From: JAPLDB01 sp038206355
GTDB taxonomy: Bacteria; Bacteroidota; Bacteroidia; AKYH767-A; 2013-40CM-41-45
Assembly: GCA_038206355.1 (NCBI GenBank)
Contig: JBBRAY010000016.1
Location: 1-64,000, forward strand
Direction: 5' to 3'
DNA length: 64,000 nt
The notes below the pieces were generated by a model. It searched no databases, was not told where the DNA came from, and saw nothing but the letters and a program-made list of their open reading frames with translations. A program made the translations under genes and the position numbers. This document shows positions 59,564 through 64,000 of the stretch, piece by piece (the stretch's first letter is position 1; each line of letters begins with the position of its first letter).

Positions 59564-60307
59564 ATGAGACTACTTCTTATCTTTTGCAACTTTCTTTTTA
59601 CTTTCAACATTTGTAACGCACAATCTGATTCCAACCTCGTTCACGTCAACGGGCGCGTGTATGATCCGCTGACAACAAAACCGGATCTTAATAATTTCAT
59701 GATTGTGGATATGGGAACGCAGCATGGTTTTTACGGAAAGGCAGATGGCTCTTTCAGTATTGACATCAACAAAAATGACACGCTGGTAATTGCAGTTATT
59801 GGCTATGAATTTGTAAAATATTGTTTCAGGGATTCTCTGCCAAAACCGCGATATGACGTACTTGTAAGGTTAAAGAGAAAGGAAGTTCAACTTCCCGAAG
59901 TCCACGTGATCGCTCCGCGCGACCTGGAAGCCATCGAACGCGACATTCAGAAACTCGGATACAACAAACGGGATTATGAAATCAGCGGCATCAACGCACT
60001 TGAAAGTCCCATTACGTTTTTATATGAAGAATTCAGCCGCTTCGAACAATTGCGAAGGCACAATGCACAAATTGTAAATAATGAAAAACGAAGAAACCTG
60101 TTGAAGGAATTACTCTCCAGATATGTAGCAGACGACATCATCAACCTCAGCAATGATGAATTTGAACACTTCATAGATTTTTGTGATGTGTCAGAACCTT
60201 TCATGAAAACCTCCTCTCAATATGATTTCATGGTTTATATCAAACGAAAATTTGAGCTCTTTCAGGCCATGAATGATTATTACAGACCGAATCGGAAATA
60301 CAGGTGA
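59564..60307 (+). CDS. Secreted carboxypeptidase-regulatory-like domain protein
   Basis: A 247-residue exported protein: signal peptide (1-20, ending NICNAQ), a CarboxypepD_reg-like beta-sandwich domain (about 24-115, VHVNGRVYDPLTTKPDLNNF ... KADGSFSIDINKNDTLVIAVIGYE) and a helical C-terminal part (about 118-247) of unknown type rich in Arg/Glu. This arrangement is common in Bacteroidota proteins of unknown role, and there is no TonB-receptor part. A word repeat starts at its stop. Confidence 0.82.
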   Translation: MRLLLIFCNFLFTFNICNAQSDSNLVHVNGRVYDPLTTKPDLNNFMIVDMGTQHGFYGKADGSFSIDINKNDTLVIAVIGYEFVKYCFRDSLPKPRYDVLVRLKRKEVQLPEVHVIAPRDLEAIERDIQKLGYNKRDYEISGINALESPITFLYEEFSRFEQLRRHNAQIVNNEKRRNLLKELLSRYVADDIINLSNDEFEHFIDFCDVSEPFMKTSSQYDFMVYIKRKFELFQAMNDYYRPNRKYR

Positions 60308-60414
60308 ATTGGGTGAATGGCTGATTGGTTGATTAGTTGATTTGGTAACAGCCAAAATCAGTTCGCGTTGTTTAATTGTTATCCCGGTCAGCTAATCAAC
60401 CAATCAACCAATGA
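60305..60414. repeat. Inverted 8-nt word repeat with AACAGCC core
   Basis: Left arm from the stop codon on: GGGTGAAT, GGCTGATT, GGTTGATT, AGTTGATT, TGGTAACA, GCCAAAAT. Right arm: GCTAATCA, ACCAATCA, ACCAATGA, the reverse complement of the left words. It runs into the TATCTTTG promoter of the next gene. The middle resembles that of the ddl leader repeat. Confidence 0.8.
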
Positions 60415-60416
60415 AC

Positions 60417-60424
60417 TATCTTTG
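60417..60424 (+). promoter_or_regulatory. -7 box of lipoprotein copy B
   Basis: TATCTTTG, exact consensus, ends 4 bases before the ATG at 60429, so the transcript is leaderless or nearly so. Confidence 0.6.
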
Positions 60425-60428
60425 CTTT

Positions 60429-61283
60429 ATGAAAACAAAACATCAAATATTCTATTCAATACTATTTGTTTTTGCAATCATATTTGCATCCTGTAAGAAA
60501 GAAAAAGAAGTTGATTATGATACGCAATCTTCGCAGGACAATGCCCAGGCGGAAAGTATCTTCAATGAGATAAATGAGATTTCCGATCAGGCAGTGGAAG
60601 ATGGCCAACTCTCTACGCACCGATTTGGCACAGGTGAAGGAAATTTGCTTACCAATTGCGCAGTAATCAATGTTACCATTGATACCGCCAACGGTTCCGG
60701 TTCCGGTTCCGCTTCAATAGATTTCGGCTCTCATTTTTGTCGGGGCAACGATAATAAATTCAGAAAAGGACTGATCAATGTAAACTTTACCGGACCGTAT
60801 AGAAATGCGGGTACTGTGATCACCATTTCAGCAGTAAATTATTTTGTGGGATATGATTCAACCTATGCCACCAAAGTAAATGGTCAGAGAACCGTTACCA
60901 ACAATGGCTTGAATACTGCCGGTCATCTGAATTATACGATCGTCGCAAATGCAACGCTGGTCAATTACCTCAGCCAGCAAATGATATGGAACAGCACGCG
61001 CAACAGAGAATGGATCGCCGGTGATTCAACAGCAACATGGACCGATGATGAATATCTGATTACAGGAATTGCCGGTGGAAACAGTTTTGCGGGAATAAAC
61101 TTCACCGCCACAATTACCACTGCATTGCATGTAAAACTAAGTTGCCACTGGATCACAGAGGGGAAGTTTACCCTTTCACCTGAAAATAAACCCGAACGTT
61201 TATTGGATTATGGTAATGGTGAATGTGATGGAGATGCTACCGTAACCATCGGTGATAAAACATACCAGATTACATTAAGGTAA
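60429..61283 (+). CDS. Lipoprotein of an uncharacterised Bacteroidota family (copy B)
   Basis: A 284-residue lipoprotein; signal MKTKHQIFYSILFVFAIIFASC with lipobox IFASCKKE. The beta-rich mature domain has TNCAVINVTIDT, SIDFGSHFCRGNDN, RKGLINVNFTGPYRNAG, VNGQRTVTNNG, a repeated W-T-DDEY stretch and the ending LLDYGNGECDGDATVTIG. This matches an uncharacterised but widespread Bacteroidota lipoprotein family and, more distantly, the lipoprotein at 30.7 kb. The ATG at 60429 is chosen for its promoter and signal; the earlier ATG at 60411 is inside the repeat. Confidence 0.82.
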   Translation: MKTKHQIFYSILFVFAIIFASCKKEKEVDYDTQSSQDNAQAESIFNEINEISDQAVEDGQLSTHRFGTGEGNLLTNCAVINVTIDTANGSGSGSASIDFGSHFCRGNDNKFRKGLINVNFTGPYRNAGTVITISAVNYFVGYDSTYATKVNGQRTVTNNGLNTAGHLNYTIVANATLVNYLSQQMIWNSTRNREWIAGDSTATWTDDEYLITGIAGGNSFAGINFTATITTALHVKLSCHWITEGKFTLSPENKPERLLDYGNGECDGDATVTIGDKTYQITLR

Positions 61284-61313
61284 TCCCCTACCGGTAGAAT
61301 TCTGATGCATTCC

Positions 61314-61517
61314 ATGTACATACTGAAAGTAAGAGGTACTGCCAAAATCCCTGACTACATACAACTCAGGGGTGATGATTTTACGCTACTGGCTTACTTT
61401 CGAGTAGATCGTCCCGAAAAGGCGCTGACAAAAGCCGGACTGGCTCATCATTTAGAGAAAATAATTAAAGCCATAGAGGAAATACCATACGGGAAAATGT
61501 TGAAACTGGAAATTTAG
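61314..61517 (+). CDS. Short conserved hypothetical protein
   Basis: A 67-residue soluble protein, YILKVRGTAKIPDYIQLRGD onward, with LLAYFRVDRPEKAL and IEEIPYGKMLKLEI. I recall such short proteins next to FtsE-like ATPases in Bacteroidota, which also holds here (68 bases to the next gene), but no function is known. ATG 61314 starts the conserved part; ATG 61305 adds three residues. An 8-nt word run follows its stop. Confidence 0.7.
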   Translation: MYILKVRGTAKIPDYIQLRGDDFTLLAYFRVDRPEKALTKAGLAHHLEKIIKAIEEIPYGKMLKLEI

Positions 61518-61575
61518 TTGGGGGATTGGTTGATTTGAAGAAAAGTTGACCGGTTGATTAGGTTAATAGTTAGTA
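61518..61575. repeat. 8-nt word run between two coding genes
   Basis: Directly after the stop: GGGGGATT, GGTTGATT, TGAAGAAA, AGTTGACC, GGTTGATT, AGGTTAAT, AGTTAGTA. It fills nearly the whole gap to the FtsE-like gene and has no AACAGCC core. Confidence 0.7.
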
Positions 61576-61584
61576 AAATAGAAT

Positions 61585-62280
61585 ATGTCAGAAACGATAG
61601 TAAAACTTAATGGACTGAATATTTTTCAGTCTAAAAATTTAGTGCTCAGTGATGTAAACCTTCAAATTGACAATGGAGAATTTGTTTACCTCATTGGCAA
61701 AACAGGTAGTGGAAAAAGTTCATTGCTGAAAATGATTTATGGTGATGTATTGATAAATGAGGGAGAAGGGCAAGTCGCAGGATTTTCATTGAATCATTTA
61801 AAGACTAAACAGGTTCCATTCCTGAGAAGAAAACTCGGAATTGTTTTTCAGGATTTTCAATTGCTTACCGACAGAAGTGTAAACGATAATTTACTTTTTG
61901 TACTCAAGGCAACAGGATGGAAAGACAACGCCAAAATGATGACGCGTATAAATGAAGTGCTCGACAAAGTCCACCTGTCAACAAAGGGATTCAAAATGCC
62001 GAATGAACTGAGTGGCGGAGAACAACAACGCATTGTAATAGCACGAGCACTGCTCAATGATCCTGAATTAATTCTTGCCGATGAGCCTACGGGCAACCTC
62101 GACCCTGAAACATCTGACAGCATTATGCGATTGCTTTTTGAAATCAGCAATTCCGGACGGGCGGTACTGATGGCAACACATAACTATGGACTGATGGAAA
62201 AATTTCCGGCGCGGATCATTAAATGCGATAATGGGAAAGTGGTGGAGGAAGTGGGAAGGGAAGTAGACAATAGACATTAG
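61585..62280 (+). CDS. FtsE-like ABC ATPase
   Basis: A 231-residue ATPase of the FtsE/LolD group: Walker A GKTGSGKSSLLKMIYGD, signature LSGGEQQRIVIARAL, Walker B LILADEPTGNLD and H-loop MATHNY. FtsE with FtsX regulates peptidoglycan hydrolysis at division; no ftsX follows here, though in Bacteroidota the two are often apart. The last five residues (VDNRH) are encoded by 7-nt words GTAGACA, ATAGACA, TTAGACA, so a repeat run has grown into the gene end. Confidence 0.88.
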   Translation: MSETIVKLNGLNIFQSKNLVLSDVNLQIDNGEFVYLIGKTGSGKSSLLKMIYGDVLINEGEGQVAGFSLNHLKTKQVPFLRRKLGIVFQDFQLLTDRSVNDNLLFVLKATGWKDNAKMMTRINEVLDKVHLSTKGFKMPNELSGGEQQRIVIARALLNDPELILADEPTGNLDPETSDSIMRLLFEISNSGRAVLMATHNYGLMEKFPARIIKCDNGKVVEEVGREVDNRH

Positions 62281-62560
62281 ACAATTCGCCATAGGCGAAT
62301 CCGTCCTCCGGCGGATAGACAATAAGCAGCCAAAAATAAGGATGGTCAGTATATAATATGATGCAACCGATGCGTAGCAAGCAGTAAGTCATCAGTTAAA
62401 AGTCAAAAGTTGCAAGTTCTGTATAAATAGTATAAGACAGGTAATGTATATCCGGAGGCCGGGTGGCAAGAAGCAAGTTACAAGTTGCAAGTACATCATT
62501 TGATGCAACCAATGCGTAGCCGGCGGCCATGAGCAAGTTTCCAGCAGCAAGTCACGAGTT
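62262..62560. repeat. Repeat cluster between the FtsE-like and glycosyltransferase genes
   Basis: 7-nt words begin in the 3' end of the FtsE-like gene (GTAGACA, ATAGACA, TTAGACA). Then come two GC palindromes (TTCGCC-ATA-GGCGAA and TCCG...CGGA), an AGCAGCC core, and a run AGTCATC, AGTTAAA, AGTCAAA, AGTTGCA. GATGCAACC(G/A)ATGCGTAGC occurs twice (62360, 62500), followed by CAAGT words. The cluster ends in the last codons of the glycosyltransferase on the other strand. Confidence 0.78.
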
Positions 62561-63697
62561 TTCACCAGGAGCAAATTTCAAAACCTGCAATAATTTCCTT
62601 GCATTCGCTACGTTTGAAAAATCCTTGAGTAAAATCTCTTCTCGTTTTTTTCTTTCACGTTCTGTAAATTCTTTTTCAAAAACAGAAACGATTTTTTCCT
62701 TCATCGCATCAGCGGAATTTGCCATGATACACAGCGGTTCAAGCCCCGTATTCTCTACCATCGGTTTATTGGCAATACAAAATCTCCCTGCGAAAAGTGC
62801 GGAAAGTAATTTCAGTTTAATGCCGGTTGACTGAAACGTCGGAAGAATATTACAATGTGCATCAGCAATATATTCCTGAATCTGTTCGTGGTTAAGGTCG
62901 TCGTAAAGTGCAATGTTGGATTTCGTCCGCACCACCTTCACCAATTCTTCCGAAGGCTTGCTGCCCGCAATAATCAACTGTTGACTGAGCGTATTGAATA
63001 CTTTATTCACCAGAAATAAAGCCGCTTCATTGTTCTCTCCGACTGAAAGATTGCCGTGGTAAAAAGCATACTCCCCTTTGCCCGGCCTGCCCGTCACATT
63101 TTCATGCGGATGAAATGCTGTTACATAATGAACATGATCATATTTTCCTGAAAAATATTTTTTGTCATTGGGAGAAATAGCCAATATCCCGGACGCATTT
63201 TTTAATACGGGCTCATACTTAAGTAATTTTCCGGCTTCATTATAAAAATAATAACGTTTAAAAATATTGCCTTCTACTTTAGCGAGGTTTTCATAATAGT
63301 CGTGTTCTACATTATGCGTGCGCACATACATTTTACGTTTTTCAAAAGCAGGATCCATAAGAAGTCGTGTGGAATGCAGACCCTCCATCAGAATCGGAAA
63401 ATTATTCTTTAGCAAATTATTTTTCAACTCTTCCGAATCGCGACTCAAAACAATATACGGATACGTATTAAAAAGCTGACTCTTGGAAGTCCGCCGGGAG
63501 TAAAACTGCACGGAAGTACAGATCTTTTTCAATTCATCTGCTCCCTTTCTTCCGTATTCAAAACAATGCAAATGAACCTTGATACCGAGGCTATAAAGCG
63601 CCTTTATCTTATAGTAAACGTCAATCACGCCCCCGTAATCCGGAGGGTAAGGAACATCAAAAGAAATAATAATCAAGTTCTTTTCAGAGGACGTCAC
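62552..63697 (-). CDS. Glycosyltransferase, GT-B fold
   Basis: A 381-residue cytoplasmic glycosyltransferase. The N-terminal lobe (NLIIISFDVPYPPDYGGVIDVYYK) and the C-terminal lobe (YHGNLSVGENNEAAL, VRTKSNIALYDDLN, FQSTGIKLKLLSALFAGRFCIANKPM, each cited in part) fit the GT4/GT1-like group with GT-B fold. Sugar and acceptor are unknown; surface polysaccharide synthesis is likely. The start is GTG at 63697, overlapping the stop of the next gene upstream by 14 bases; a TTG upstream gives a basic, unconserved extension. The last residues come from repeat words. Confidence 0.85.
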   Translation of the reverse strand: MTSSEKNLIIISFDVPYPPDYGGVIDVYYKIKALYSLGIKVHLHCFEYGRKGADELKKICTSVQFYSRRTSKSQLFNTYPYIVLSRDSEELKNNLLKNNFPILMEGLHSTRLLMDPAFEKRKMYVRTHNVEHDYYENLAKVEGNIFKRYYFYNEAGKLLKYEPVLKNASGILAISPNDKKYFSGKYDHVHYVTAFHPHENVTGRPGKGEYAFYHGNLSVGENNEAALFLVNKVFNTLSQQLIIAGSKPSEELVKVVRTKSNIALYDDLNHEQIQEYIADAHCNILPTFQSTGIKLKLLSALFAGRFCIANKPMVENTGLEPLCIMANSADAMKEKIVSVFEKEFTERERKKREEILLKDFSNVANARKLLQVLKFAPGENS

Positions 63698-64000
63698 GGA
63701 AAATGTGCAGCAGCTTTTTTTCTTCCTTTTCCCAGCATAATTCTGCGGCTGCAAGTTTCAGATTTTCTCCCCACGAGTCAAATCTTTTTTTATCGGAAAA
63801 CATTTCCCTGATTCGCCCCGATAAATAATCAGGATCATGACTTTCAGCAATCAATCCGACATCGTACCCTTCAACTATTTTTCTCAGTTCCACGAGGTTA
63901 GAGGACAAAACGGGCAATCCGGCATGGATATAATCGAAGACTTTATTTGGCAAGGAGTAACGATAATTGATATTGGTGTCTTTATCAAGTGACAATCCGA
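63684..64000 (-). CDS. Glycosyltransferase, C-terminal part
   Basis: The last 105 codons of a glycosyltransferase that enters from the right edge. GLSLDKDTNINYRYSLPNKV then FDYIHAGLPVLSSNLVELRKIV is the nucleotide-sugar-binding region of GT4-type enzymes, with the usual PNKxFDYxxAGLPV motif, followed by a helical C-terminus. Its TGA overlaps the GTG of the next glycosyltransferase, so the two are translated from one message. Confidence 0.85.
   Translation of the reverse strand, partial: GLSLDKDTNINYRYSLPNKVFDYIHAGLPVLSSNLVELRKIVEGYDVGLIAESHDPDYLSGRIREMFSDKKRFDSWGENLKLAAAELCWEKEEKKLLHIFRDVL

Noticed and set aside
1..64000. tRNA, rRNA, riboswitch or insertion sequence
   Set aside because: I scanned intergenic gaps by eye and saw no T-arm GGTTCGA pattern in a cloverleaf setting, no known riboswitch core and no transposase. 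A tRNAscan or Rfam search would be decisive.

Overview
The window comes from a member of the Bacteroidota; the order cannot be fixed from this sequence alone. The evidence is several secreted proteins ending in type IX secretion (T9SS) C-terminal sorting domains, a PorX-type response regulator/PglZ protein, Bacteroidota-specific families (DUF5606, DUF4476, WbqC, Ser/Cys lipoboxes of the form SCKK) and many upstream boxes matching the Bacteroidota -7 consensus TAnnTTTG. The DNA is moderately AT-rich chromosomal housekeeping sequence. No phage, plasmid, transposase, CRISPR array, rRNA or recognisable tRNA was seen.

Layout. 0-7 kb: start of rsgA, a TMEM175-like channel, a gmhA-xdhA-xdhB run (heptose isomerase plus a two-subunit xanthine dehydrogenase) and murB. 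7-20 kb: a large hybrid histidine kinase, DUF5606 plus an M3 peptidase, a T9SS subtilisin-like protease, and an eight-PKD-domain T9SS adhesin-like protein. 20-32 kb: a beta-helix lipoprotein, a WbqC protein, hutH, hisS, ettA, a second T9SS subtilase, a UbiA prenyltransferase, a lipoprotein and a Kazal-domain secreted protein. 32-40 kb: the ddl - PASTA - T9SS protein - rluD operon, a kelch T9SS protein and an HD hydrolase. 40-50 kb: a lone GAF protein inside a repeat cluster, porX, rpmH, DUF4476, DUF423, pckA, a cobalamin adenosyltransferase, an orphan ABC ATPase and a methyltransferase. 50-64 kb: eno, a mitochondrial-type citrate synthase, an FAH-family hydrolase, a bifunctional rel, a GIY-YIG protein, a class V aminotransferase with a Tat signal, small envelope proteins, an FtsE-like ATPase and two overlapping glycosyltransferases.

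How the genes fit together. porX, the cytoplasmic regulator of T9SS, sits among six probable T9SS cargo proteins (two proteases, a PKD protein, a Kazal-domain protein, a kelch protein and one of unknown fold). Central carbon genes (eno, gltA, pckA), cell-wall genes (murB, ddl, PASTA) and translation genes (hisS, ettA, rpmH, rluD, rsgA) surround them.

The most unusual signal is not a gene. Across the window many intergenic gaps are filled by degenerate tandem 'words' of 7 or 8 nt, often as a left arm, a middle carrying AACAGCC(G/A), and an inverted right arm. The word differs from locus to locus, but the period and the core recur. Many runs begin exactly at, or in the last codons of, the upstream gene, and end at the next promoter. 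Two runs lie in frame inside hisS and xdhA. Genes with an ordinary hairpin-plus-T terminator generally lack a run at their stop. The runs resemble the heptamer STRR repeats of cyanobacteria in style, but I do not recognise this family.
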